Assembly (NCBI GenBank): GCA_029265435.1
Contig: JAJUJH010000012.1
Location: forward strand, 1-32,052
Length of the DNA stretch: 32,052 bases
Origin: Clostridiales bacterium
GTDB taxonomy: Bacteria; Bacillota; Clostridia; Christensenellales; SZUA-584
Reading direction: 5' to 3'
Position numbers and translations under genes: made by a program. Positions 23,448-31,461 of the stretch are shown here, piece after piece. The notes below the pieces were generated by a model. It saw nothing but the letters and a program-made list of their open reading frames with translations, searched no databases and was not told the DNA's origin. Each line of letters begins with the position of its first letter. Position 1 is the first letter of the stretch.

Positions 23448-24776
23448 ATGGCCAGCAAACTGACATTTAAAGGCGGTATCCATCCTCTGCGCGGCATCCA
23501 TCACGGCAAGCCTCTGTCGGAAAAACGGCCGATTGAAGCATGCAGTGTGCCCGAGGAGGTTGTACTGCCGCTCTCACAGCATATAGGCGCGCCCTCCGTC
23601 CCCGTCGTGAAGGCGGGCGACAGGGTGGATCTGGGCCAGATGATTGCGGATGCAGGCGGATATGTGAGCGTCCCCTGTTTTTCAAGCGTTTCGGGAACGG
23701 TCAAGGCCATTGAGCCCCGCCCGCATATTTCGGGACGCCCCATGTTGTCCGTGGTTATACAGAACGATTTTGAGGACAGGCTGTATCCGGGCATCAAAAG
23801 CGCGGGCAGCCTTGAAAGCCTTTCTCCAAAACAGATTGTCGATATCATCAAAAGCGCGGGCATCGTGGGCATGGGCGGCGCCGCCTTCCCGACGCACGTC
23901 AAGCTTTCGCCGCCGCCCGAAAAGAAGATCGATACGGTTATCGTCAACGGGGCGGAATGCGAGCCGTACCTGACCGCCGACCACCGTCTTTTGCTCGAGC
24001 ATCCCGACGAGATCGTTCACGGCCTTGAAGCGGTGATGAAGGCGCTCGGCGTTGGGGAAGCGTGCATCGCCGTCGAAGAAAACAAGCCCGATGCGATTGC
24101 CGCAGTCTCCAAAGCGGCACAGGGCAAGAATATCCGCGTGCTGACGCTGCGCGTCAAGTATCCGCAGGGCGCCGAAAAGCAGCTCATTTATGCGGTCACG
24201 AAGCGGCAGGTACCGTCCGGCGGGCTGCCGATGGATGTGGGCGCGGTGGTCGTTAACGCGGGAACCGCCTATCAGATCGACCAGGCGGTCAGCAAAGGGC
24301 TGCCGCTTTATCAGCGCGTGGTGACCGTCACAGGCTGCGTCAACAATCCCTCCAACCTGATGGTGCGCCTCGGTACGCCGCTGTCGCATGTGATCGCTTA
24401 CGCGGGCGGTTTTTCCGGCCGCATCGAAAAGCTGATCGCAGGCGGCCCGATGATGGGCATCACGCAGTATAACCTCGATGCGCCCGTCATGAAAGGAACG
24501 TCGGGCATACTCGCTCTCGACGCAAAAACGGCGAGAAGCGCGCAAGCGTCGGCCTGCATCCGCTGCGGCAAATGCATCGCCGTCTGCCCGATGGGGCTGC
24601 AGCCGTATCTTTTGAGCGACTATGCCGAAAACGAGCGGTTTGAGGACGCGGAAAAAGCGCATGCGCTCGACTGCATCGAATGCGGAAGCTGTGCGTATGT
24701 CTGTCCGGCAAATCGTCATCTCGTGCAGGAAATCCGGCTGGCCAAATCGCAGATCATGCAAAAACGCAAGAAATAA
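23448..24776 (+). CDS. rnfC: Rnf complex subunit RnfC
   Basis: This peripheral subunit of the Rnf complex contributes to electron transfer between ferredoxin and NAD+. The start is the ATG at 23448, with AAGGAG 6 nt upstream; an ATG at 23397 lies at the promoter and is excluded. It has 442 residues. The N-terminal region starts TFKGGIHP, typical of RnfC. The NADH/FMN-binding SLBB region shows GMGGAAFPTHVKL and NGAECEPYLTADHRLL. Two 4Fe-4S motifs are complete: Cys370, 373, 376, 380 and Cys409, 412, 415, 419. It lacks the long C-terminal extension of the enterobacterial protein. It is the first gene of rnfCDGEAB, the clostridial order. Confidence 0.97.
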   Translation: MASKLTFKGGIHPLRGIHHGKPLSEKRPIEACSVPEEVVLPLSQHIGAPSVPVVKAGDRVDLGQMIADAGGYVSVPCFSSVSGTVKAIEPRPHISGRPMLSVVIQNDFEDRLYPGIKSAGSLESLSPKQIVDIIKSAGIVGMGGAAFPTHVKLSPPPEKKIDTVIVNGAECEPYLTADHRLLLEHPDEIVHGLEAVMKALGVGEACIAVEENKPDAIAAVSKAAQGKNIRVLTLRVKYPQGAEKQLIYAVTKRQVPSGGLPMDVGAVVVNAGTAYQIDQAVSKGLPLYQRVVTVTGCVNNPSNLMVRLGTPLSHVIAYAGGFSGRIEKLIAGGPMMGITQYNLDAPVMKGTSGILALDAKTARSAQASACIRCGKCIAVCPMGLQPYLLSDYAENERFEDAEKAHALDCIECGSCAYVCPANRHLVQEIRLAKSQIMQKRKK

Positions 24777-24801
24777 CCTTAGCATCTTCAGGGAGGTTTG
24801 A

Positions 24802-25737
24802 ATGGACCAGTATATCATGTCCTCGTCGCCCCATGTGCGTTCCAGGGAAACCACGGCACGCATCATGCGCGACGTGATCATCGCGCTGCTGCCCGCAACG
24901 GCATTCGGCGTCTATATTTTCGGCTTGAACGCGCTTTGGACGGTCATTGCGGGCACCGCGTCCGCCGTGCTTGCGGAAGCGGCAATACAGCTTTTAATGC
25001 ACAAGAAGGTCACCGTGAGAGACGGAAGCGCCGCCGTGACGGGTCTGCTGCTCGCTCTCAATCTGCCCCCGTCCGTTCCGATCTTTATACCCGTCATCGG
25101 TTCCGTTTTCGCCATCACAATCGTCAAGCAGGCGTTCGGCGGGCTTGGGCACAACTTCATCAATCCCGCGCTCGCGGCGCGCGCGTTCCTGCTCGCGTCG
25201 TGGCCGTCGCTGATGACCGCATGGATCATTCCCGGCGCGGACGCGGTTTCGTCCGCCACACCTCTCGGCGCGCTCAAAATGGGTGAGCCGCTCGCGCGCT
25301 ATTCGGATATGTTTTTCGGAACTGTCGGCGGCTGCATCGGTGAAACAAGCGCATTGGCGCTCATCATCGGCGGCCTTTACCTGATCGCGCGGCGCGTCAT
25401 CGATCCGCGGATTCCGGTCGTTTACATCGGAACGGTCGCTCTGTTCACGTGGATTGCCGGTCCGTCCGGCCTGTTCACGGGAGACGCGCTTTACCACATA
25501 CTCGGCGGCGGTCTGATGCTCGGCGCGTTCTTCATGGCGACGGATTACACCACGTCTCCGATGAGCGGCGCAGGCAAAGCTTTATTCGCGGCGGGCTGCG
25601 GCGTTTTAACCAGCGTCATCCGCCTGTGGGGCGGCTATCCGGAGGGCGTATCCTATTCGATACTGCTGATGAACCTTACCGTGCCGCTTATCGACAAAGC
25701 CTTCGTTCCCCGGCGGTTTGGAGGTGCGGTGAAATGA
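24802..25737 (+). CDS. rnfD: Rnf complex membrane subunit RnfD (covalent FMN)
   Basis: This is a membrane flavoprotein subunit of the ion-translocating ferredoxin:NAD+ oxidoreductase, 311 residues with many hydrophobic helices. The covalent FMN attachment site is visible as SSATPLGA, with Thr153. GGGAGG precedes the ATG at 24802. It starts 25 bp after rnfC and overlaps rnfG by 4 nt. The RPHHxN-type loop GLGHNFINPALAARAFL near 115-130 is characteristic of RnfD/NqrB. Confidence 0.96.
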   Translation: MDQYIMSSSPHVRSRETTARIMRDVIIALLPATAFGVYIFGLNALWTVIAGTASAVLAEAAIQLLMHKKVTVRDGSAAVTGLLLALNLPPSVPIFIPVIGSVFAITIVKQAFGGLGHNFINPALAARAFLLASWPSLMTAWIIPGADAVSSATPLGALKMGEPLARYSDMFFGTVGGCIGETSALALIIGGLYLIARRVIDPRIPVVYIGTVALFTWIAGPSGLFTGDALYHILGGGLMLGAFFMATDYTTSPMSGAGKALFAAGCGVLTSVIRLWGGYPEGVSYSILLMNLTVPLIDKAFVPRRFGGAVK

Positions 25738-26309
25738 AAAGGATCATCGTGATTGCTCTCAAGCTCGTCGTCATCACTGTAATCGCGGGGCTGGCGCTCG
25801 GCGTCGTCAACAGCATCACCAAAGAGCCCATCGCGCAGCAGGAAATGAAAAAAGCCACCGAGGCGCGAAAGGCCGTATTCCCCGAAGCGGCGGACTTTCA
25901 GAAGATGGATATCGGCATCCCCGAAGAATACGCCATCATCAAAGAGGTTTATACGGCGCTTGACGGAGAAGGCAATGCGATCGGCATTACGGCGGCGGTC
26001 GTGACAAAAGGATACAGCTCCGGTCTCAACCTGACTGTCGGCGTCGGCGCAGACGGAACCATCAAGGGTGTAAATATCGGCAGCAACAACGAATCGCCCG
26101 GTTTCGGCTCAAAGGCGCCCGAGGAGCTTGCGCCGCAGTTCAGCGAGGGCCGGCCGTACGACGAGCCGTTTGTCGTGGTGAAAGGCTCCGCCGCCGGCGA
26201 TAATGAAATACAGGCCATCTCCGGCGCAACGATTACGTCCAAAGGCATCGTCAGCGCCGTCAATACGGTGGTCGAGTTCTATAAGCAGACAGCGGGAGGC
26301 GCGCAATGA
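25734..26309 (+). CDS. rnfG: Rnf complex subunit RnfG (covalent FMN)
   Basis: This is a membrane-anchored flavoprotein subunit of 191 residues. One N-terminal transmembrane helix (about 5-25) precedes an extracytoplasmic FMN-binding domain. The attachment motif SGATITS is at 163-169, with flavinylated Thr168. The GSNNESPGFGSK segment is standard for RnfG/NqrC. The ATG at 25734 overlaps the rnfD stop (ATGA), with GGAGG shortly upstream inside rnfD. It overlaps rnfE by 4 nt. A flavin transferase (ApbE) is needed to load FMN and is not encoded in this window. Confidence 0.96.
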   Translation: MKRIIVIALKLVVITVIAGLALGVVNSITKEPIAQQEMKKATEARKAVFPEAADFQKMDIGIPEEYAIIKEVYTALDGEGNAIGITAAVVTKGYSSGLNLTVGVGADGTIKGVNIGSNNESPGFGSKAPEELAPQFSEGRPYDEPFVVVKGSAAGDNEIQAISGATITSKGIVSAVNTVVEFYKQTAGGAQ

Positions 26310-26926
26310 AGAACAAAGTGAAGCCAATGGCCGTACTCAAAAACGGCATGTTCACCGAAAATCCGACATTCCGGCTTGTGCTGGGCATGTGCCCCACGCT
26401 TGCCGTCACAACGGCCGCGTTCAACGCGATCGGCATGGGACTGGCCGCCACATTCGTGCTCGTCGGCTCCAACGCGGTAATCTCCTTGCTGCGCAATTTT
26501 ATACCGTCCAAGGTACGCATTCCCGCATACGTTGTCATCATCGCGGCGTTTGTGACGATCGTGCAGATGCTTCTCAAGGCGTTTGTTCCCGCGCTCAACG
26601 AATCGCTGGGCCTGTTTATACCGCTCATCGTCGTCAACTGCATCATACTCGCGAGAGCCGAAGCGTATGCGTCCAAAAACGGCGTGTTCGCCTCGCTTCT
26701 GGACGGCGTCGGCATCGGTCTTGGGTTTACGGGCGCAATGCTCATCATATCCACCATCCGCGAGGTCGTCGGCAAGGGTCAGTTTTTCGGCATGAGCCTT
26801 TTCGGAGACGGCTTTCAGGGCATGGCGATACTCGGGCTCGCACCGGGTGGTTTCATCACATTGGGTCTGGTGCTGGGGCTTATCAACTTCATCGGTCTTA
26901 AAAGAAAAAAGAAGGGGGCGCAATAG
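26306..26926 (+). CDS. rnfE: Rnf complex membrane subunit RnfE
   Basis: This is an integral membrane subunit of 206 residues with six predicted helices. The opening ENPTFRLVLGMCPTLAVTT carries the conserved Cys of the RnfE/NqrD family, which with the matching Cys in RnfA holds an intramembrane iron-sulfur centre. It is translationally coupled to rnfG by a 4-nt overlap and is followed after 3 nt by rnfA. The C-terminus is lysine-rich. Confidence 0.96.
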   Translation: MKNKVKPMAVLKNGMFTENPTFRLVLGMCPTLAVTTAAFNAIGMGLAATFVLVGSNAVISLLRNFIPSKVRIPAYVVIIAAFVTIVQMLLKAFVPALNESLGLFIPLIVVNCIILARAEAYASKNGVFASLLDGVGIGLGFTGAMLIISTIREVVGKGQFFGMSLFGDGFQGMAILGLAPGGFITLGLVLGLINFIGLKRKKKGAQ

Positions 26927-26929
26927 CGA

Positions 26930-27514
26930 ATGGACGGTTTTTCAGGCATACTGCTGATATTATTAAGCTCGATTCTCGTCAACAACTTCATCCTTTCGAG
27001 GTTCCTTGGCATCTGCCCGTTCCTCGGCGTCTCCAAGAAGGTGGAAACGGCGCTCGGCATGGGCTTCGCGGTTACGTTCGTGATGGCGCTCGCGTCGGTG
27101 ATTACGTATCTCGTCCAATATTATATCCTTGTGCCTCTCGGGATAGAATATCTTCAGACGATCGCGTTCATACTCGTGATCGCGGCGCTGGTGCAGCTTG
27201 TGGAAATGGCGCTTCAGAAGATGGTGCCGGCGCTGTATAAGGCGCTCGGCGTGTATCTGCCGCTGATCACCACAAACTGCGCGGTGCTCGGGGTCGCGAT
27301 ACTCAACATCAACGAGCATTACAACCTGCTGCAGACGCTTGTCAACGGTATCGGCGGCGCGCTCGGCTTTACGCTCGCCATCGTGCTCTTTGCGGGCATC
27401 CGAGAGCGGCTGGAGCTTTCGAACATCCCCGAGCCTTTGAAGGGCTTCCCCATCGCGCTCATTTCCGCGGGCCTGATGGCAATCGCTTTTCTCGGTTTTT
27501 CCGGGCTCGTTTAA
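26930..27514 (+). CDS. rnfA: Rnf complex membrane subunit RnfA
   Basis: This is an integral membrane subunit of 194 residues, paralogous to RnfE and inserted in the opposite orientation. The motif [23 protein letters not shown] carries the conserved Cys, and [11 protein letters not shown] the second one. It starts 3 nt after the rnfE stop, with a G-rich ribosome site about 12 nt upstream. Confidence 0.96.
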   Translation: MDGFSGILLILLSSILVNNFILSRFLGICPFLGVSKKVETALGMGFAVTFVMALASVITYLVQYYILVPLGIEYLQTIAFILVIAALVQLVEMALQKMVPALYKALGVYLPLITTNCAVLGVAILNINEHYNLLQTLVNGIGGALGFTLAIVLFAGIRERLELSNIPEPLKGFPIALISAGLMAIAFLGFSGLV

Positions 27515-27529
27515 CGGAGGTCAACAACT

Positions 27530-28360
27530 ATGCTGAACGAAATCATCTGGCCCGTCGCCGCGCTTGGCGGCCTCGGCCTGCTTCTGGGGCTCGGGCTGGC
27601 CATAGCGTCTAAGGTGTTCGCGGTGCAGACAGACGAAAATATCGAAAAAGTCCGCGAGCTTCTTCCGGGCGCCAACTGCGGCGGATGCGGCTTTCCGGGC
27701 TGCGACGGTCTCGCCAAGGCGCTTTGCGCGGGCGAAGCCAACGTCAGCCAGTGCAGCGCGCTTTCGTGCGAAAATCTGAACGCCATTGCAGCTCTGCTGG
27801 GCATGGACGCCGCGCCCGCCGAGAAGATGGTGGCGCGCGTGCTGTGCCGCGGCGACAGTGAAAACTGCGTATCGCAATATACCTACTCGGGCATTTCCGA
27901 CTGCCGCGCGGCGGCCATGGTGGCGGGCGGCCCCAAGTCGTGCGCGTTTGGATGCGTCGGACTTTTGACCTGCGCCAAGGTATGTCCCTTCGGCGCGATT
28001 TACCTGAGCGATAAAGGCATTGCGGCTGTCGACGAAAGCATATGCACCGGCTGCGGGCAATGTGTGAAGGCCTGTCCCAAAAACGTGATCAAGGTGATGC
28101 CGCAAAGCCACAGTGTGTTCGTGACATGCCGCACCACCGAAAAAGGCAAGGCGGTCACGGCCAACTGCAAGGCGGGCTGCATCGCTTGCGGGCTGTGCGC
28201 CAAAAAATGCCCCGAGGGCGCGATCGAAATCAAAGACAATCTGCCCGTGATTGACTACGAAAAATGCACCGGCTGCGGCACATGCGCCGAGGTCTGCCCC
28301 AAGGGAAGCATCGCGTATATGCACAAAATCGAAAACAGCTGCAAGGTGTCAAACGGCTGA
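27530..28360 (+). CDS. rnfB: Rnf complex ferredoxin-type subunit RnfB
   Basis: This is the electron-entry subunit that receives electrons from reduced ferredoxin. Residues 1-27 are a membrane anchor. The next domain has the RnfB cluster motif at Cys50, Cys53, Cys58 and Cys75. After it come ferredoxin-like clusters: LTCAKVCP, CTGCGQCVKACP, CIACGLCAKKCP and CTGCGTCAEVCP. At 276 residues it is longer than enterobacterial RsxB, as in Clostridia. GGAGG precedes the ATG at 27530. It is the last rnf gene; maf starts 1 nt after its stop. Confidence 0.96.
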   Translation: MLNEIIWPVAALGGLGLLLGLGLAIASKVFAVQTDENIEKVRELLPGANCGGCGFPGCDGLAKALCAGEANVSQCSALSCENLNAIAALLGMDAAPAEKMVARVLCRGDSENCVSQYTYSGISDCRAAAMVAGGPKSCAFGCVGLLTCAKVCPFGAIYLSDKGIAAVDESICTGCGQCVKACPKNVIKVMPQSHSVFVTCRTTEKGKAVTANCKAGCIACGLCAKKCPEGAIEIKDNLPVIDYEKCTGCGTCAEVCPKGSIAYMHKIENSCKVSNG

Positions 28361-28361
28361 T

Positions 28362-28916
28362 ATGGATGACAAGCGCGTGATACTCGCGTCGGCATCGCCC
28401 CGCCGCAAAGAGCTTCTGACTTACATCATTCCCCGATTCGACGTGGTGCCGAGCGGCATTGATGAAACGGCTTCGGGAACGCCAGCCGAGCAGGTAAAAA
28501 AGCTCGCGCTCGACAAGGCGCTGGACGTCGCGTCAAAGCACCCCGATGCGCTGGTCATCGGCGCGGATACGCTGGTGGCCGCAGGCCGCCGAGTGCTGGG
28601 CAAACCGGCAAGCGAAGCGGAGGCGGCCGACATGCTGAGACTGCTGTCCGGACGTGAACACAAAGTGTATACCGGCGTGGCGGTGGTTTCGGACGGAGCC
28701 GCAAAGGCGGATGTGAACATGACGCGCGTGCTTTTTGCCCCGTTGTCCGATGCCGAAATCCGGGACTATATCAAGACGGGCGAGCCGATGGACAAGGCGG
28801 GCGCTTACGGAATTCAAGGATACGGCGGAAAGTTCATCAGAGCGGTTCACGGCTGCTATTTCAATGTGATGGGCCTGCCTCTGAATATGCTCTACAATAT
28901 GCTCAAAAAAATTTAA
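28362..28916 (+). CDS. maf: Maf-family nucleoside triphosphate pyrophosphatase
   Basis: The protein hydrolyses non-canonical or pyrimidine nucleoside triphosphates (dTTP/UTP type) and is linked to septum control in Bacillus. Its 184 residues match the family. The N-terminal ASASPRRKELL, the middle GADTLV, then KPASEAEAADML and the HKVYTGVAV motif are all present, and the C-terminal YGIQGYGGKF is typical. The ATG at 28362 is 1 nt past the rnfB stop; only a distant AAGGTG lies upstream, so translation probably depends on coupling to rnfB. A terminator follows at 28925-28960. Confidence 0.95.
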   Translation: MDDKRVILASASPRRKELLTYIIPRFDVVPSGIDETASGTPAEQVKKLALDKALDVASKHPDALVIGADTLVAAGRRVLGKPASEAEAADMLRLLSGREHKVYTGVAVVSDGAAKADVNMTRVLFAPLSDAEIRDYIKTGEPMDKAGAYGIQGYGGKFIRAVHGCYFNVMGLPLNMLYNMLKKI

Positions 28917-28924
28917 ACGATAGC

Positions 28925-28960
28925 AAGGCTTGAATGAGATAACATTTCGGGCCTTTTTTT
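28925..28960 (+). terminator. Terminator of the rnf-maf operon
   Basis: AAGGC (28925-28929) pairs with GCCTT (28951-28955), with a second short inner stem (AATG with CATT), then a run of T on the plus strand. It starts 9 bp after the maf stop. Confidence 0.7.
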
Positions 28961-28978
28961 ATTATCGAGTGTGGTGAC

Positions 28979-29016
28979 GGAAACGCTTTCCAATGCGTTT
29001 GTCTTTATGGTATAAC
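28979..29016 (+). promoter_or_regulatory. Promoter and palindrome upstream of the flavodoxin-like gene
   Basis: The -10 is TATAAC (29011-29016) and the -35 is TTTCCA (28987-28992), with an 18-bp spacer. The 13-bp palindrome GGAAACGCTTTCC (28979-28991) overlaps the -35. It resembles a catabolite-control (cre) or LacI-family operator but deviates from the cre consensus at about three positions. Confidence 0.45.
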
Positions 29017-29045
29017 CTTGTTGAATATTAATTTGGAGGTGTCTT

Positions 29046-29465
29046 ATGACGACCGCAGTCATATACCATTCGGTCACGGGAAACACGAGAAAGGTGGCGG
29101 AAGCCATTGCGAAGTCGCTCTCATGCGCGGCACAGCCCGTCAAGGAATATCCCCTCGACAGCGAAGCGGATGTGATGTTCATCGGCGGCGCCGTCTACGG
29201 CGGCAGGCTGGATGCCGTGATGGATTCGTTTTTGAAGGCGCTTTCGCCGCAGAAGGTGAAGCGGGCCGTGCTTTTCTCCACAAGCGTCAAAGAATCCAAA
29301 GCAATCGGTCTTATGAGAGACATTCTAGTCAGGCAGGGCATTGCCGTGGATAACGAAACCTTTGTTTGCAAAGGCAAGTTTTTGTTCTTCAATCTGAAGC
29401 ACCCGAACAAAACGGATCTGGAACAGGCCGAAGCGTTCGCTCAGAATGTGATGCGCAAACGGTAA
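29046..29465 (+). CDS. Flavodoxin-domain protein
   Basis: This is a small FMN-binding electron carrier or flavodoxin-like reductase of 139 residues. The phosphate-binding loop SVTGNTRKVAEAIA is at 9-22, and the flavin-contact segment GGAVYGGRLD is near 47-56. It resembles short flavodoxins of the HemG/FldA-like type, but I cannot assign a partner. GGAGG lies upstream of the ATG at 29046. It is a single gene, placed close to rnf but with its own promoter and behind a terminator, so co-function with Rnf is only suggestive. Confidence 0.85.
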   Translation: MTTAVIYHSVTGNTRKVAEAIAKSLSCAAQPVKEYPLDSEADVMFIGGAVYGGRLDAVMDSFLKALSPQKVKRAVLFSTSVKESKAIGLMRDILVRQGIAVDNETFVCKGKFLFFNLKHPNKTDLEQAEAFAQNVMRKR

Positions 29466-29491
29466 CGGAAGCCGCCGAACGCGGCCTCCGT
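29465..29491. terminator. Possible bidirectional terminator between convergent genes
   Basis: ACGGA-A-GCCGC, a 5-nt loop, then GCGGC-C-TCCGT form a 10-bp stem with one mismatch, occupying most of the 35-bp gap between convergent stops. Neither side has a clear U run, so termination efficiency is uncertain. Confidence 0.45.
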
Positions 29492-29500
29492 CCGCATAAG

Positions 29501-30421
29501 TCACATCACCGTCACCGGCACGCAGATATCCACCGTCATTTTGCCGTTTTCATCGCATTCGCTGCCGATATAGCGCTCAAACGGCGCTTCGGGCGCGGGC
29601 TGATAGCCGCTGTCCGGCAGCCACTCGCTGTACATGTAATCCCATGCTTCGCTGTATTCCTGCGTGCCCAGCACAAAACGGCCCACGCCATATGTGCCGC
29701 CGGCTATCGTCATTTCTCCGATTTCGCCGGACACCTGCACATCGCCGCCGATCGGCACACAGATGCTCATACGCAGCTTGTCGCCGTCCGTCACCTTCGG
29801 ATCGTCGTGGTAAATGATATACGTGATGGACACGTCGATGCCGCGGGGAACCGCCCACGCGAAAAAGCGCTTGTACAGCCTCTCAAACAGCTCGCCGTCA
29901 GCCGCGTATGGACCCACATAGCGCAGGTACGCGACGCGCATCGGCTCGATTTTTTCGATCTTCACTTCGGGTTTCATGGCAAACCTCCGTTTTTTTCTGC
30001 CATTATACCCGCTCTCGCACGAATATGCTTTCCCGTCGTTGCGAAGCAGTTGACTTAAGCTGCTTTTTTCTTGACTTTCCTTGCTTCTGCGAAATTCCGA
30101 CGGAGCGCAGCCGAAACGCTTCTTGAATGCGCGCGAAAAAACCGCCGGCGACGAAAAACCGTATTCCGCGCCGATCCGCGTCACGCTTATATCCCCGTCG
30201 ATAAAAAGCCGCATCGCGGCTCGCTCAAGGCGCAGCCGCTGTATGAAGCTGAAAAGCGTTTCACCCGTCATTGCCGCGAATATGCGATGAAAATGGTACT
30301 CCGAAAAACCTGCCACATCCGCAAGCTCTGCGAGCGTCATGTCGTCTCCGATATGGCTGTCGATATAATCGCACACCTTGTTAATGCGCACAATGTATTC
30401 ATTGGCCTGGCTTTTTTTCAA
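29501..30421 (-). CDS. AraC-family regulator with GyrI-like effector domain
   Basis: This is a transcription regulator of the Rob/SoxS-like group that carries a small-molecule-binding GyrI-like domain. I start it at TTG 30421, because AAGGAG lies 6 nt upstream and the TTGA overlaps the stop of the amidase gene; this gives 306 residues. Residues about 10-110 are a double helix-turn-helix (LAELADVAGFSEYHFHRIF, ISVTRIGAEYGFSSPAVFSRAFKKRFG). After a Ser/Lys-rich linker, residues about 147-306 form the effector domain (VRVAYLRYVGPY-like start, CVPIGGDV, and a CVPV-type end). Such proteins often regulate multidrug or stress genes; no target is visible here. Confidence 0.92.
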   Translation of the reverse strand: MKKSQANEYIVRINKVCDYIDSHIGDDMTLAELADVAGFSEYHFHRIFAAMTGETLFSFIQRLRLERAAMRLFIDGDISVTRIGAEYGFSSPAVFSRAFKKRFGCAPSEFRRSKESQEKSSLSQLLRNDGKAYSCESGYNGRKKRRFAMKPEVKIEKIEPMRVAYLRYVGPYAADGELFERLYKRFFAWAVPRGIDVSITYIIYHDDPKVTDGDKLRMSICVPIGGDVQVSGEIGEMTIAGGTYGVGRFVLGTQEYSEAWDYMYSEWLPDSGYQPAPEAPFERYIGSECDENGKMTVDICVPVTVM

Positions 30422-31191
30422 TCGCCGCTCCTTTGCCCGCCGAAATAGCGTTCGGTGCCCTCGCATATCGCGCCGGCAATGATCTTTCGATACTCTTCGC
30501 GCGCGAGATTGGCTTCCTCAAGCGCGTTGCTGATATAGCCGCATTCCACAAGCACACAGGGCTGGCTGCCGCTCATTAGTATGTAAAGCGAATTGCTCCG
30601 CGCGCGGCCGTCGGCGTTTAAAGCGTCGTTCAGACTGTCCATAATGTCTTCCGCGAGACGTTTCCCGTTTTCCGAACCCGGCATAAACAGCACGAGTGGC
30701 CCTGATACAGATGGGTCCGTATGCGAATTCATGTGAATGCTGATCACGATATCCGAGCCGCTTTGCTCGATAATGCGCCGGCGTTCGGCCATATCCTCAT
30801 CCTTCGTATCCGCAATCGCATCATCGGTGCTGCGCGTCATGATCACCTCGGCGTCTCTTTCCTCAAACGCGGCTTTTAAAAGCTTGGCCACCTTCAGATT
30901 AAGCTCGTCCTCACGCAAGCCCGATGCGCCGATCGCACCCGGGTCAAAGCCGCCGTGTCCCGCGTCGATGACGATGCACCTGCCCGACAAGACATCAGCG
31001 CCGTTTTGCGGGGAAGCGGTTTTCCCGGCATATGCGGAAGCGGGCCAACTGGCAAAATGCGAAACGGCCAGCCCGATCAGCGCAGCCATGCACCCGAAAG
31101 AAATCAAGGTCACGCCAAGCTTTTTGGCGTTAAAACGGTATCTGCGTCGGCGCGGTGCCTCAACCTCCATTTGATGCCGCGGTTTTTCCAT
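30418..31191 (-). CDS. N-acetylmuramoyl-L-alanine amidase, CwlD-like
   Basis: This is a zinc amidase (Amidase_3) that cleaves the muramic acid-peptide bond of peptidoglycan. It has 257 residues. A basic N-terminus and one membrane helix (about 26-45) place the enzyme outside the membrane. Zinc and catalytic residues are His79 in DAGHGG, Glu94 in REDELNL, His153 in SIHMNS and Glu216 in VECGY. The length and single domain fit CwlD, which with GerS makes spore-cortex muramic-lactam; a vegetative autolysin cannot be excluded. AAGGTG precedes the ATG at 31191. It is co-transcribed with the AraC-type gene (4-nt overlap), from a promoter at 31293-31321. Confidence 0.92.
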   Translation of the reverse strand: MEKPRHQMEVEAPRRRRYRFNAKKLGVTLISFGCMAALIGLAVSHFASWPASAYAGKTASPQNGADVLSGRCIVIDAGHGGFDPGAIGASGLREDELNLKVAKLLKAAFEERDAEVIMTRSTDDAIADTKDEDMAERRRIIEQSGSDIVISIHMNSHTDPSVSGPLVLFMPGSENGKRLAEDIMDSLNDALNADGRARSNSLYILMSGSQPCVLVECGYISNALEEANLAREEYRKIIAGAICEGTERYFGGQRSGD

Positions 31192-31292
31192 CGAATCACC
31201 TTATCCCTTTATGAAGTTTGCCACCCAACACCAAAACGCTCCGCCGATATGCCGGCCACTTGCGGGAAAGAATGTCAAATCAGTATGCGTAT

Positions 31293-31321
31293 ATTTTAAC
31301 GCCGCATCTTGTTTGTGACAA
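31293..31321 (-). promoter_or_regulatory. Promoter of the amidase-AraC operon
   Basis: On the minus strand the -35 is TTGTCA (31316-31321), the spacer is 17 bp, and the -10 is TAAAAT (31293-31298). The leader to the ATG is about 95 nt. The inverted pair CTTGT/ACAAG (31308-31322) overlaps the -35. It is a sigma-A pattern; I see no clear sporulation-sigma motif in its place. Confidence 0.6.
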
Positions 31322-31461
31322 GACAAAATGCAATGCGCGCGGCATAAAATCCCGTCCGGCGCTTTCCAAAGCCGGGCGCGGCGGCCTTTCATGAAAAACC
31401 GAATGTATAAAAACGGCCTATATAGGAAGAATTATAGCATTGCATTTTATGGAGGTTGTCT

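Noticed and set aside
23682-24881. Long minus-strand open frame (about 400 codons) opposite rnfC and the start of rnfD
   Set aside because: The plus strand encodes complete iron-sulfur and flavin motifs; the antisense product is Arg/His/Asp-rich with no domain.
31340-31395. Hairpin-like GC-rich stretch before mreB/mbl (CCGG...CTTT and AAAG...CCGG)
   Set aside because: The stem is interrupted by a 2-nt bulge and not followed by a T run, and no gene ends upstream of it on the plus strand, so I did not call a terminator.
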